A DNA stretch of 64,000 bases, taken from an uncultured Lachnospiraceae bacterium. Its GTDB lineage: Bacteria; Bacillota; Clostridia; Lachnospirales; Lachnospiraceae. The DNA lies in assembly GCA_910586015.1 (NCBI GenBank), contig CAJUGJ010000004.1, forward strand, positions 1-64,000, written 5' to 3'. Both the position numbers and the translations under genes were made by a program. The number at the start of each line of letters is the position of its first letter. Position 1 is the first letter of the stretch. Below the pieces are notes generated by a model. It saw only the letters and a program-made list of their open reading frames with translations, did no database searches and was not told where the DNA came from. Below, piece after piece: positions 18,153 through 26,525 of the stretch.

Positions 18153-18314
18153 CTAAGATTTCTTTTTCAATGAATGACATTGTCCTTTTAAAGCACATCT
18201 GTCATGATCCTCGCATGTACACCACTGTTTTGCTTTTATTTGTTGTATCTTTTTTTTGACTACCCAAATACTATATAGAAACAGTAAACTGGAGAGAAAA
18301 ATCGTAATTCCCAT
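18153..18314 (-). CDS. FeoB-associated Cys-rich membrane protein
   Basis: A 53-residue protein with one N-terminal membrane helix (MGITIFLSSLLFLYSIWVV), a lysine-rich stretch and four cysteines (WCTCEDHDRCALKGQC). This is the FeoB_associated pattern; such proteins are often encoded right after feoB and are thought to assist the iron transporter. The start at 18314 has AAGGAAGG upstream and lies 16 bases after the feoB stop; a longer frame would run into feoB and is not used. Cysteine pairs could bind iron, which is inference. Confidence 0.85.
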   Translation of the reverse strand: MGITIFLSSLLFLYSIWVVKKKIQQIKAKQWCTCEDHDRCALKGQCHSLKKKS

Positions 18315-18330
18315 ATAAGTTCCTTCCTTT

Positions 18331-20382
18331 TTAATAAAAAATTCTTCCAATTTGATAGATCAAAACTGCAAAAAACCAAGCAATGAAAAGTTGGTATAGA
18401 ACAGAAATAATTGTCCACTTTACAGATTTTAACTCTCGTTTAATTACTGCAATGGTAGCAACACATGGGGTATATAAAAGACAAAATACCATGAAAGCAT
18501 ACGCATTTAATGCACCAAAGCCATATCCAGATAAAACATCAATTAGTCCATTCATTCCAGCGGTTGAATTGATGTTAGCAATACCAAATAACACAGAAAA
18601 GCTAGACACTACAACTTCCTTTGCTGCCAGACCAGAAATTAAAGCAAGTACAATCTGCCAAAGTCCTAAACCTGCTGGAACTAATATTGGAGTTAATGCT
18701 TTTCCAATACCTGCACCAAAACTCTCTGACATTTCTTTTATCATACCATGTGAACCAAAATTTAATAAAAACCAGATCAAAATTGAGGCAATAAAAATTG
18801 TTGTTCCAGCTTTTGTTAAATAATCTTTTACCTTATCCCATACATAAATAAAAATTGTTCTCATATTTGGTGTCTTATATTCTGGTAATTCAATTAATAA
18901 AGGGCGAATCTGTCCTTTCTTTTCAAAACGATTTATGACAAATGCAGTCAATATTCCAACTGCTAATCCAATTAAATACATAGAAAAAGCAGCAATCATT
19001 GCAAACTTTCCAAAAAACATTTGAGAAAACAAAACATAGATTGGAAGTCTTGCACTACAAGACATAAATGGAGTAATTAAAACAACTTTTCTTCGATCTC
19101 TCATATCTTCTAAAGCCCTTGATGCCATAACTGCTGGAACAGAACAGCCAAATCCTAATATCATTGGAATAAAAGCTCTTCCTGAAAGTCCAAGTCGTTC
19201 CATTAAACCATCCATCACATAAGCAGCTCTTGACATATAGCCACTATCTTCCAAAAAGGCAAGAGCTAAAAATAGTATTATGATATTTGGAAGAAACGTT
19301 AAAATGCCTCCAACTCCTGCAATAATACCATCTACAATTAAAGAAATCAACCAGTCTGCTGTTTTCGCTTTTGTTAATAGGTTAAATACTGTATCTGAAA
19401 AGAAAGAAAGTCCACTTTCAAATCCTCCTTTTAACCAGTCTCCAATTGTAAATGTCAGAAAAAAAACAACAGCCATAATCCCTAAAAATACCGGAAGCCC
19501 CCAGATAGAATGGGTTAAAATACGGTCAATCCGATCGGTTGCAGCTGCTTTTTTTGCTTTATTTACCAGACATTCTTCCATAATTTCATCAATAAAATCA
19601 TATTTTTGGTTAATAATCTCTGTTTCATAGCTCTGATCAACGATTCCTTCCAAATCTATTGGATATTGTTTGATAATCTCAGAATCTTTTTCTAAAAGCT
19701 TTAACGCATACCAACGATAATTCGATAGTATATAACCTGCTTGTTTTAATCTTTCTGTAATTTCGTCGAGTTTATCTTCAATTTCATCATGATATACCAT
19801 TGCATACTCTTTATGATGGGCATGAATATGTTTGCTCTTTTCTTCCAATTCTTTATGTTGATGAACAAAATTAATATCCTGACATTTTGTTTTATGATGT
19901 GCGACTGTGTGCATTAAAATTTCTAATCCTGTCTTATGTCTGGCTGATACGGGAATACATGGAACTCCTAACATTTCTGGTAGACGGTGCAAATCGATCT
20001 CCATTCCTCGCTCTTCCACAATATCCATCATATTTAATGCAAGAATTACTGGTTTCCCAAGTTCTATTAACTGCAAAGTCAGATATAGATTTCTCTCTAA
20101 AGCAGACGCATCTGCTACATTTACAATTACATCTACCTCGTCATTTAAAATAAACTCTCTAGATAATTTTTCTTCCATTGTATATGAGGTTAAACTATAA
20201 ATTCCGGGCAAATCCACCAGTTTAAATCGATGATTATGATATTTCATTGCCCCCTCTTTTTTTTCTACGGTAACTCCGGGCCAATTTGCCACTTTCAGTC
20301 TTGCTCCGGTATATGCGTTAAATAATGTTGTTTTTCCACAGTTTGGATTTCCCACAAAACCAACTCGCAATTCTTCTTCCAT
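18331..20382 (-). CDS. feoB: Ferrous iron transporter B
   Basis: FeoB imports Fe(II) across the cytoplasmic membrane. The 683-residue protein has an N-terminal G domain (G1 GNPNCGKTT at about 11-19, G3 DLPGIYS, G4 NMMD), a helical spacer (about 170-275) rich in charged residues, and a C-terminal membrane domain with two Gate regions (e.g. FMSCSARLPIYVL and FCLLYTPCVATIAVIKRE). Conserved cysteines in the Gate motifs are present. It lies 16 bases after feoA and is followed by the small Cys-rich gene. The Fur-type site upstream of feoA implies induction under iron starvation. Confidence 0.97.
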   Translation of the reverse strand: MEEELRVGFVGNPNCGKTTLFNAYTGARLKVANWPGVTVEKKEGAMKYHNHRFKLVDLPGIYSLTSYTMEEKLSREFILNDEVDVIVNVADASALERNLYLTLQLIELGKPVILALNMMDIVEERGMEIDLHRLPEMLGVPCIPVSARHKTGLEILMHTVAHHKTKCQDINFVHQHKELEEKSKHIHAHHKEYAMVYHDEIEDKLDEITERLKQAGYILSNYRWYALKLLEKDSEIIKQYPIDLEGIVDQSYETEIINQKYDFIDEIMEECLVNKAKKAAATDRIDRILTHSIWGLPVFLGIMAVVFFLTFTIGDWLKGGFESGLSFFSDTVFNLLTKAKTADWLISLIVDGIIAGVGGILTFLPNIIILFLALAFLEDSGYMSRAAYVMDGLMERLGLSGRAFIPMILGFGCSVPAVMASRALEDMRDRRKVVLITPFMSCSARLPIYVLFSQMFFGKFAMIAAFSMYLIGLAVGILTAFVINRFEKKGQIRPLLIELPEYKTPNMRTIFIYVWDKVKDYLTKAGTTIFIASILIWFLLNFGSHGMIKEMSESFGAGIGKALTPILVPAGLGLWQIVLALISGLAAKEVVVSSFSVLFGIANINSTAGMNGLIDVLSGYGFGALNAYAFMVFCLLYTPCVATIAVIKRELKSVKWTIISVLYQLFIAWFFAVLIYQIGRIFY

Positions 20383-20398
20383 CGCTTTTCCTCCTGTA

Positions 20399-20632
20399 TT
20401 ATTCTTGTATGTCTAGCTCAGAAACTAAAATTGCTTCTGCAATCTGCTTTCCAAAGGCTAACCTAGTTCCACGAATACGAATAATAACGGAACCGCTTCT
20501 TTTACAATTTAACAATTCCATTTTCGTTCCATTTGTCAGTCCAAGTGCTTCTAAGCGAATTCTTGTCGCCTGTGGTAAATTCATCTTTTCCACTCGATAA
20601 CTGTGATTTTTTTCTCCTTCTCGAAGCATCAT
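20399..20632 (-). CDS. feoA: Ferrous iron transport protein A
   Basis: A 77-residue SH3-like protein with the FeoA pattern: short basic start, ATRIRLEALGLTNGTKMELL, then SGSVIIRIRGTRLAFGKQIAEAILV. FeoA acts with FeoB at the membrane. It starts at 20632 after GGAGG with a seven-base gap. It is the first gene of the feoA-feoB-Cys-rich protein operon and has a consensus promoter (20706-20734) with a Fur box just downstream. Confidence 0.95.
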   Translation of the reverse strand: MMLREGEKNHSYRVEKMNLPQATRIRLEALGLTNGTKMELLNCKRSGSVIIRIRGTRLAFGKQIAEAILVSELDIQE

Positions 20633-20679
20633 AACTCTTCCTCCTTACAGCAAATGAATCCCTATTTTTTTATTGTATT

Positions 20680-20694
20680 TGAAAATAGTTCTCA
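20680..20694. promoter_or_regulatory. Fur box of the feo operon
   Basis: TGAAAATAGTTCTCA matches 11 of 14 defined positions of the 7-1-7 Fur consensus TGATAATNATTATCA. It lies immediately after the predicted transcription start of feoA, where a bound repressor would block transcription. Confidence 0.65.
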
Positions 20695-20705
20695 ATTACG
20701 CTAGG

Positions 20706-20734
20706 ATTATAGCTCATTCTTCTGTGCTTGTCAA
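20706..20734 (-). promoter_or_regulatory. feoA promoter, perfect sigma-A consensus
   Basis: TTGACA (20729-20734), 17-base spacer, TATAAT (20706-20711) on the minus strand. It begins nine bases after the queH stop. Confidence 0.9.
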
Positions 20735-20742
20735 TCCTACGA

Positions 20743-21381
20743 TTATTTTAAATGATGCTGTCGATTTTGTGCCTCTTGCTTTGAAAATTCACATCCACAA
20801 TAATCTTGACGATACAGTCCATATAGCTTTGATAATTCAATACTTCTCTGATATCCGCCTTTTTTCTTAAAGTCAGATACTAAATAGATCACCTCTTGTG
20901 GTTGTAAACGACATCCGATTTCATTTAACTTTTCTGCATTTTTCATTGGACTAATACTTAATGTTGTAGTGAAATAATCAAATTTATACTGTTTTGCTAT
21001 TTCTGCTGTCTTTGTAAGTCTTAATTCATAACAGCGAAAACATCTCTCTCCTCCTTCTGGAATCTGTTCATATCCATGAATTGCTTCTAAAAATTCTTTT
21101 GGATTATAATTTCCTTCCAAAAAATGTATTGGATGTAGAAAAGTTTTCTCTTTTAAAAAGCGTTTCTGTTCCTCAACCCGCTTTTGATATTCTTTTAAAG
21201 ATGTAATATTAGGATTGTAATAAAAGAGTGTAATTTCAAAATATTCAGAAAGATACTCTAATACATAACTACTGCAAGGAGCACAGCAACTATGAAGTAA
21301 AAGTGTTGGAATATGATTTGAATGTAAAATTTGTTCTAAAATTTGTTCTAATTCTTTTTGATAATTTCTTTTTTGAACCAT
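20743..21381 (-). CDS. queH: Epoxyqueuosine reductase QueH
   Basis: QueH reduces epoxyqueuosine to queuosine in tRNA, the last step of queuosine formation, in organisms lacking QueG. The 212-residue protein has the DUF208 cysteine motifs HSCCAPCSSY and RCFRCYELR, which hold an iron-sulfur cluster and a second metal. The start at 21381 (MVQKRNYQ) follows AAAGGG; a longer frame exists but would include the terminator at 21409-21462. It stands alone between a CheY-like gene and feoA. Confidence 0.93.
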   Translation of the reverse strand: MVQKRNYQKELEQILEQILHSNHIPTLLLHSCCAPCSSYVLEYLSEYFEITLFYYNPNITSLKEYQKRVEEQKRFLKEKTFLHPIHFLEGNYNPKEFLEAIHGYEQIPEGGERCFRCYELRLTKTAEIAKQYKFDYFTTTLSISPMKNAEKLNEIGCRLQPQEVIYLVSDFKKKGGYQRSIELSKLYGLYRQDYCGCEFSKQEAQNRQHHLK

Positions 21382-21408
21382 ATTATTCCCTTTCTTTACT
21401 TCTATAAT

Positions 21409-21462
21409 AAAAAAACTGTGTCCACCGATCAGTTTTTTTCGGTATTTTAGAACACAGTTTCT
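21409..21462 (-). terminator. Terminator of the CheY-like gene
   Basis: On the minus strand AAACTGTGTTC pairs with GGACACAGTTT, then a run of T. The loop contains a second small hairpin (ACCGA with TCGGT). Confidence 0.8.
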
Positions 21463-21473
21463 TTTAAATTTAT

Positions 21474-21869
21474 TCATGAAATTAAATTTAGTTTTCTTAA
21501 TACATGTTCGAATTTCTTCTGATCTATTGGTTTTCCTGCATAAGCAGTACAGCCTAATTCAAATGCTTTTGTTACATTTCTTCCTTCATTTAACGCAGTT
21601 GTCATAATAATTTTGGTACGTTTTTCTTCTGGAATTCCTCTTTCCTTTTCAATATCACGAATTGTTTTTAATGCCTGATATCCACCAAGAACAGGCATCA
21701 TAATATCCAGACAAACCAAATCATATCCTTCATCTGCTTCTAATGCCATAGTAAACGCATCCACGGCTTCCACACCATCTACAGTAACATCACATTCTCC
21801 ATACTTTGACAGAAATCTCAACATAAATTTTCTACTGGCAAAATCATCCTCTGCGATTAATATCTTCAT
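21474..21869 (-). CDS. Stand-alone CheY-like response regulator
   Basis: A 131-residue single receiver domain with no output domain: acidic pair in LIAEDDFASR, phosphoacceptor aspartate in LVCLDIMMPVLGG, Thr in IIMTTAL and Lys in AGKPID. The start at 21869 follows GAGAGGAAAC. Such proteins relay phosphate or bind partner proteins; no kinase or chemotaxis gene is nearby, so its partner is unknown. The leader contains a GC-rich hairpin (GCCGTTTTAACGGC) just ahead of the ribosome site. Confidence 0.88.
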   Translation of the reverse strand: MKILIAEDDFASRKFMLRFLSKYGECDVTVDGVEAVDAFTMALEADEGYDLVCLDIMMPVLGGYQALKTIRDIEKERGIPEEKRTKIIMTTALNEGRNVTKAFELGCTAYAGKPIDQKKFEHVLRKLNLIS

Positions 21870-22021
21870 GTTTCCTCTCATTCCGCCGTTTTAACGGCTT
21901 TCTAATCTAAACGGAATATTTAAAAGCTGATATACTTTTTGAGCAATCATCCTGAGTCCAATCTGATACTTTACTGCCCCTGCCAGAAAAAGCTTTCTTT
22001 CGCTTTACACTCCACTTGACT

Positions 22022-23083
22022 TTAAATTACTTTGTTATACTTTTGTAAAAAATCTAAAAAGACATCCATTTCCTGTTCTGTGCCAATCGTAACTCTCAAA
22101 TAATTTTCTATCCTCTCCTTTTCAAAATATCGTACAAAGATATGTTGTTTTCGCAATGCTTCAAATAATTCTTTTGCCTGCCATTTAGTATGTTTTAGAA
22201 ATAAAAAGTTTGTTTTAGAATCTGGACACAAAAATCCTAATTCTTTCACTCTTTCTTTTACACGTTCTCTTGTCGCAATCACTTTTTGAATACATTCCTT
22301 AAAATAAGTATCCTCTTTTAAAACTTCTGTTCCAATTTTAATGCTGAAAGGATTCATTGTATAAGAATTAAAGGAATATTTTACTTGATTGAGTGCTTCA
22401 ATTAATCTCTCACTTCCAATTGCAAATCCGATTCTCATTCCTGCCATAGAACGAGATTTTGAGAAAGTCTGTACAACCAGAAGATTATCATATCTTTCTA
22501 ATAGTGGTATTGATGAAACTGCACCAAAATCCACATAGGCCTCATCTACAATGACAACACTCTCCTGATTCTTTTTTATAATCTCTTCTATAAAATCTAT
22601 CTCTTTTGCAATAGAAGTTGGAGCATTTGGATTGGCAAGAACAATTCCTCCGTTTGGAGAGAAATAATCTTGCATTACTATCTGAAACTGAGAATCTAAT
22701 TTCTTTTTCTGATATGGAATTTCAAATAACTGTGCCCATACCTCATAAAAAGAATATGTCAAATCCGGAAAGAAAATTGGTCTTTTGGAATGAAAAAATG
22801 TTAAAAATGCCATCGCTAATACATCATCTGAGCCAACTCCAACAAAGATTTGTGATGGTTTGACTTTATAATATTTAGCTAAAGCACAAACCAGCTCCGA
22901 TGCCGCAGGATCAGGGTATCTTCTAAGAATATCATAAGAAAATTCCTGTAGAAGCTGTTTTACTTTCGGTGCTGGGGGATAGGGATTTTCATTTGTATTT
23001 AATTTTATCATATCTGGAAAGTTTGGCTGTTCACCCGGAACATATGGCTCAACACTTCGAATATTTTTTTCCCATAGCCGCAT
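22022..23083 (-). CDS. hisC: Histidinol-phosphate aminotransferase family enzyme
   Basis: A 353-residue class I/II PLP aminotransferase. HisC marks are the opening SVEPYVPGEQP, LNTNENPYPPAP, the VDEAYVDF strand and the PLP lysine in FSKSRSMAGMRIGFAIGS. HisC converts imidazole-acetol phosphate to histidinol phosphate; some relatives also act on aromatic amino acids. Start at 23083 has GGAGGGG upstream. It follows the other aminotransferase by 16 bases in one operon from 24665. No his genes are adjacent, so the HisC substrate is inferred from sequence only. Confidence 0.88.
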   Translation of the reverse strand: MRLWEKNIRSVEPYVPGEQPNFPDMIKLNTNENPYPPAPKVKQLLQEFSYDILRRYPDPAASELVCALAKYYKVKPSQIFVGVGSDDVLAMAFLTFFHSKRPIFFPDLTYSFYEVWAQLFEIPYQKKKLDSQFQIVMQDYFSPNGGIVLANPNAPTSIAKEIDFIEEIIKKNQESVVIVDEAYVDFGAVSSIPLLERYDNLLVVQTFSKSRSMAGMRIGFAIGSERLIEALNQVKYSFNSYTMNPFSIKIGTEVLKEDTYFKECIQKVIATRERVKERVKELGFLCPDSKTNFLFLKHTKWQAKELFEALRKQHIFVRYFEKERIENYLRVTIGTEQEMDVFLDFLQKYNKVI

Positions 23084-23099
23084 AAATCCCCTCCTTTCT

Positions 23100-24290
23100 T
23101 TAGTATATGCCATATTCTTTTGCAAGTTTTAAAAATGCTGGCAAAGATCGTTTTATCATCTTTGGATCGACACAATATGCAGTTCTTACATATCCAGAAC
23201 AATGAAAGGAACTGCCCGGAACAAGCAAGAGATGATGCTTTTTTGCATGTTCTACAAAAGCTAAATCATCTGGCTCAAATGTCTTTATAAACAAGTAAAA
23301 TGCCCCTTGTGGTTTAATACACTCATATCCATAGGAAGATAATGCCCCATATAACATTTGTCGGTTCTTATCATATCCTTCTATTGGAACTTTTTCATTT
23401 AAACATTCTGCTACTACTCTTTGCATTAAAGAGGGGGCGTTGACAAAGCCCAAAATTCGGGTTGCTACATTAACTGCTGATAAAATTTCTTCTGCATCAT
23501 CTAATTCATCTGGTAAAACTAAATATCCAATTCGTTCTCCTGGAAGAGAAAGGGATTTACTAAAGGAATATCCTATAATTGTATTTCGATAATATTTTGT
23601 CACATATGGAACTTCTATATCATCATAGACTAATTCCCGATATGGCTCATCTGAAATTAAATAAATACTTGTTCCGAATTCCTTTTGTTTTTTCTCTAAA
23701 ACTTCTGCAAGTTTAAGAAGTGTTTCTTTCGAATATACTACTCCTGTTGGATTATTCGGAGTATTAATAATAACTGCTTTTGTTTTTTCATTGAGTTGCT
23801 TTTCAAATTCCAAAAAATTTGGCTGAAAACTTGGAAAATTAGGAGGTACTACTTTTAAAATCCCATCAAAATTTTCAACATAATTTTTATATTCTCCAAA
23901 AAATGGGGCAAATACGACTACTTCATCTTTTGGATTTAGCAATGTCTTAAATACTACATTAAGTCCTCCTGCTGCCCCTACTGTCATTATAATATTTTTA
24001 TAAGAAAATTCAGTTGAAAATCTCTCATTTAATGAAAGTGCAATTTTTTCTCGAACATCTTCATAGCCTGAATTATTCATATATCCATGTACTAAATTTG
24101 GACTTTCTTTATATAAAATTCGTTCTATTGTTGCCTTTACCGCTTTTGGAGGTTCAACACTTGGATTTCCTAGACTAAAATCATAGACATTTTCTTCTCC
24201 ATAAAGCTTTGCCATCTTTTTTCCTTCTTCAAACATCGCCCGAATGACAGAGCTTGTCTGGACAAAAGATTTCATCTTATTTGATATCAT
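23100..24290 (-). CDS. PLP-dependent class I aminotransferase
   Basis: A 396-residue fold-type I enzyme related to aspartate/alanine aminotransferases. DFSLGNPSVEPP opens the domain, NTPNNPTGVVYS holds the conserved asparagine, and SFSKSLSLPGERIGYLV contains the PLP lysine and phosphate-binding arginine. The start at 24290 is supported by AGGTTAAAA; an in-frame ATG four codons earlier is part of that ribosome site. It lies between the zinc-ribbon gene and hisC and could supply amino groups in amino-acid synthesis. The exact substrate is unknown. Confidence 0.9.
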   Translation of the reverse strand: MISNKMKSFVQTSSVIRAMFEEGKKMAKLYGEENVYDFSLGNPSVEPPKAVKATIERILYKESPNLVHGYMNNSGYEDVREKIALSLNERFSTEFSYKNIIMTVGAAGGLNVVFKTLLNPKDEVVVFAPFFGEYKNYVENFDGILKVVPPNFPSFQPNFLEFEKQLNEKTKAVIINTPNNPTGVVYSKETLLKLAEVLEKKQKEFGTSIYLISDEPYRELVYDDIEVPYVTKYYRNTIIGYSFSKSLSLPGERIGYLVLPDELDDAEEILSAVNVATRILGFVNAPSLMQRVVAECLNEKVPIEGYDKNRQMLYGALSSYGYECIKPQGAFYLFIKTFEPDDLAFVEHAKKHHLLLVPGSSFHCSGYVRTAYCVDPKMIKRSLPAFLKLAKEYGIY

Positions 24291-24335
24291 TTTTAACCTC
24301 ATTTCTGTCCGAACTTTTACATTATGTGAAATTTT

Positions 24336-24596
24336 CTATAAATTTCGTAAATCTCCACCACATTTATCACAAAAATCCAATCCTTCCCAAGTAATCCCCC
24401 CACAATCTGGGCAAATAATTTTTTCGGGAAAAATCTCTCGTTCTAAAATTTCATACTCTCCATTTTCCATTCGTTCTTCTTGTGTCTCTTTTTTATAAAC
24501 TGTAGAAATTTCTTTCTTTTCTACTTTTTGTTCCAATGCTTTAGCATCTACTTGCTGCATTGGGAATAATTTCTTCATTCCATTCATCAGTGACAT
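24336..24596 (-). CDS. Small zinc-ribbon protein
   Basis: An 86-residue soluble protein. The C-terminus has two CxxC pairs (CPDCGG and CDKCGG) in a zinc-ribbon spacing of about 15 residues; the N-terminal half is charged and helical (KALEQKVEKKEISTVYKKE). It is the first gene of an operon with the two aminotransferases, with a promoter at 24637-24665 and a GAGAGG site ten bases before the start. I do not recognise the family beyond the zinc ribbon, and no function is assigned. Confidence 0.75.
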   Translation of the reverse strand: MSLMNGMKKLFPMQQVDAKALEQKVEKKEISTVYKKETQEERMENGEYEILEREIFPEKIICPDCGGITWEGLDFCDKCGGDLRNL

Positions 24597-24636
24597 ATCT
24601 ATTCAGCCTCTCGTTATAATAGATCCCCTCTTCTGT

Positions 24637-24665
24637 ATCATATCATGTCCCGCTTCCTGTGTCAA
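24637..24665 (-). promoter_or_regulatory. Promoter of zinc-ribbon/aminotransferase operon
   Basis: TTGACA (24660-24665), 17-base spacer, TATGAT (24637-24642) on the minus strand, about 40 bases before the 24596 start. Confidence 0.85.
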
Positions 24666-24677
24666 ACGTTCCTCACG

Positions 24678-24713
24678 ACAAACGCAGGAATAAAATATAT
24701 TCCTGCGTTTGTT
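24678..24713 (-). terminator. Hairpin after the subtilisin-like gene
   Basis: A perfect 14-bp inverted repeat (CAAACGCAGGAATA with TATTCCTGCGTTTG), loop of five bases, just downstream of the protease stop. The minus-strand sequence after it has few T residues, so termination may be partial. Confidence 0.6.
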
Positions 24714-24729
24714 ATAATGATTTTTTATT

Positions 24730-26475
24730 TTATGTTATTCTCATATCAAACGTTGTATTTCTAAGTTGTTCAAACGCATTATAAACATCAAGTGTTCCAT
24801 ATCCCCATTCTGGATTTGGATAATCTCTTCCTCCTCTAGTTGCTCCTCGTACCAACAGAACACGAATATTCGTTGAAGACATAGTAAGTTGATTTTCTTC
24901 AACAATTCCCCACTGCATTAATAATGCTGCTGCCCCTGCTACATGTGCTGCTGCAATACTTGTACCGGTGCGTCTTACAAATTCTCCATTTACTCCTGGT
25001 CCTTCTACATTTACCGCTGGAGCCGCCAGATCTGGTTTTATACATCCATTTCTTGTATATCCTCTACCAGAATGGATATAAATTGCTCCGCTTATATGAT
25101 CGTATCCTGCTACTGTGATAGGCAAAGAAGTATTTCCCGGATCAGTAATTGTAATATTTGGATCAGGTTCTAAGAAATACATCTCCCCCCATAAAAATTC
25201 TTGTATAGGAAGCCAAATGTCAAAATATCCCTTTACGTTTCTTCTTGGATAACATCTTAGTGTCCAAATTCCTGCTGCTGGGCGTTCAAACCGAAGCAAG
25301 ATTAATTGATCTCCACTAAACATTCCTGTACTGATCGCATCTGCAAAAACAATAGTTCGATCAAACAAAAACCGAATTTCTTCATTTTCATCTTCTCTCT
25401 GACCAACTCGAATTGAAATTTCTCCACTTGGAGATATGATTTCTAAATAATACTGCTGAAGCTTTCCTGCCCAAAATTCTAAAGAAAAGCCCTGAATATT
25501 TGATCCAACTCGCATCTCCACATCTTTAAATCTCTCCGAGTCTTTGTCTACATATCTATAATGTGTTCGATATCCGGCCTCATTTCCAGATGCTGTTACA
25601 ACACAGATCCAATTTGTATCTGCAATATCGTTTAAAACCTGATCCAAAACACCACTTCCATCATGTCCACCCATATTTGTTCCAAGATTGATGCAAATAA
25701 CCATAGGTTTTAATTCTCTTCTAACCACATCTAATAAATAGCGCACTCCAAGTGCAATATCATTTTCCTGAAAACATTCTGCATCTTCTCGAATAAAATA
25801 ATATTCTCTTACCAGTCGTTTTGCAGGTTTTAGTTTTACCATAACAATTTCTGATAAAGGAGCCGCCCCTGTAAAATCATGTTCCTGATCATTATTTCCA
25901 GCAGCAATTCCTGCCATAAATGTTCCATGTCCCGATTCATCTTGTGTAGGAACAATAGAAAGCGGATCTTCTGATTGTAATGCTCTATTAATTTCTTCCC
26001 TTTTATATTCTGTCCCATAATACAGTCTAGGCGGGGGTGTTCCAGTTTGTATTGTTTGATCCCAAATAGATACAATTCGAGATGTTCCATCCGCATAACG
26101 AAATAGTTCATTTGTATAATCAATACCTGTATCAATAAAACCGATTAATACTCCCTGTCCTAATAAATCTAGGTATGGCTGTCTATGAACCTTATTAATT
26201 CCTGCTGCTTCCATACTAGAACGATCTTGAAGGGTAAAACATCTTGGAAATGCTGGATATCGATATCGTCTTTGACGAAACTCTCTTTGTTCTATTTCAG
26301 AAAGCTTATAATATAAAACAGCAAATTTGGAGTTAATTACTTCAATACAATCTGGTTGAAAGCGTTCTTGTGCCAACTCTATACCACCATCAAATCGAAT
26401 AAAATAATCTCCTGTACTCTCTGATAAAATTATTTCCCGACAATCTTTTTCTTCATTTTGTTGCATCTGTACCAT
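24730..26475 (-). CDS. Subtilisin-like S8 serine protease, Csp-like
   Basis: A 581-residue protease with the intact catalytic triad: D115 (FIDTGID), H183 (GHGTFMAG) and S506 (GTSIAAAHVAG). A region of about 150 residues between H and S (about 300-450) looks like a beta-rich jelly-roll insert, as in the Csp germination proteases of Clostridia. There is no signal peptide, which also fits Csp-type proteins. The N-terminal ~90 residues would be the prodomain. The start at 26475 sits directly on the T run of the preceding terminator, with only a weak AGG site, which is unusual. Its target is unknown; a role in spores is possible. Confidence 0.88.
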   Translation of the reverse strand: MVQMQQNEEKDCREIILSESTGDYFIRFDGGIELAQERFQPDCIEVINSKFAVLYYKLSEIEQREFRQRRYRYPAFPRCFTLQDRSSMEAAGINKVHRQPYLDLLGQGVLIGFIDTGIDYTNELFRYADGTSRIVSIWDQTIQTGTPPPRLYYGTEYKREEINRALQSEDPLSIVPTQDESGHGTFMAGIAAGNNDQEHDFTGAAPLSEIVMVKLKPAKRLVREYYFIREDAECFQENDIALGVRYLLDVVRRELKPMVICINLGTNMGGHDGSGVLDQVLNDIADTNWICVVTASGNEAGYRTHYRYVDKDSERFKDVEMRVGSNIQGFSLEFWAGKLQQYYLEIISPSGEISIRVGQREDENEEIRFLFDRTIVFADAISTGMFSGDQLILLRFERPAAGIWTLRCYPRRNVKGYFDIWLPIQEFLWGEMYFLEPDPNITITDPGNTSLPITVAGYDHISGAIYIHSGRGYTRNGCIKPDLAAPAVNVEGPGVNGEFVRRTGTSIAAAHVAGAAALLMQWGIVEENQLTMSSTNIRVLLVRGATRGGRDYPNPEWGYGTLDVYNAFEQLRNTTFDMRIT

Positions 26476-26522
26476 AAAAAAACCTGCATTCTATTTTTTA
26501 TAAAGATATGCAGGTTTTTTTC
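26474..26522 (-). terminator. Terminator-like hairpin before the S8 protease
   Basis: A7-CCTGCAT pairs with ATGCAGG-T7, about 18-base loop. The S8 start codon follows the T run directly on the minus strand. Confidence 0.85.
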
Positions 26523-26525
26523 CAC

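Noticed and set aside
21882-22021. Promoter for the CheY-like gene
   Set aside because: TTGCTC with a weak TTAAAT only; not convincing enough to list. A GC hairpin is present.
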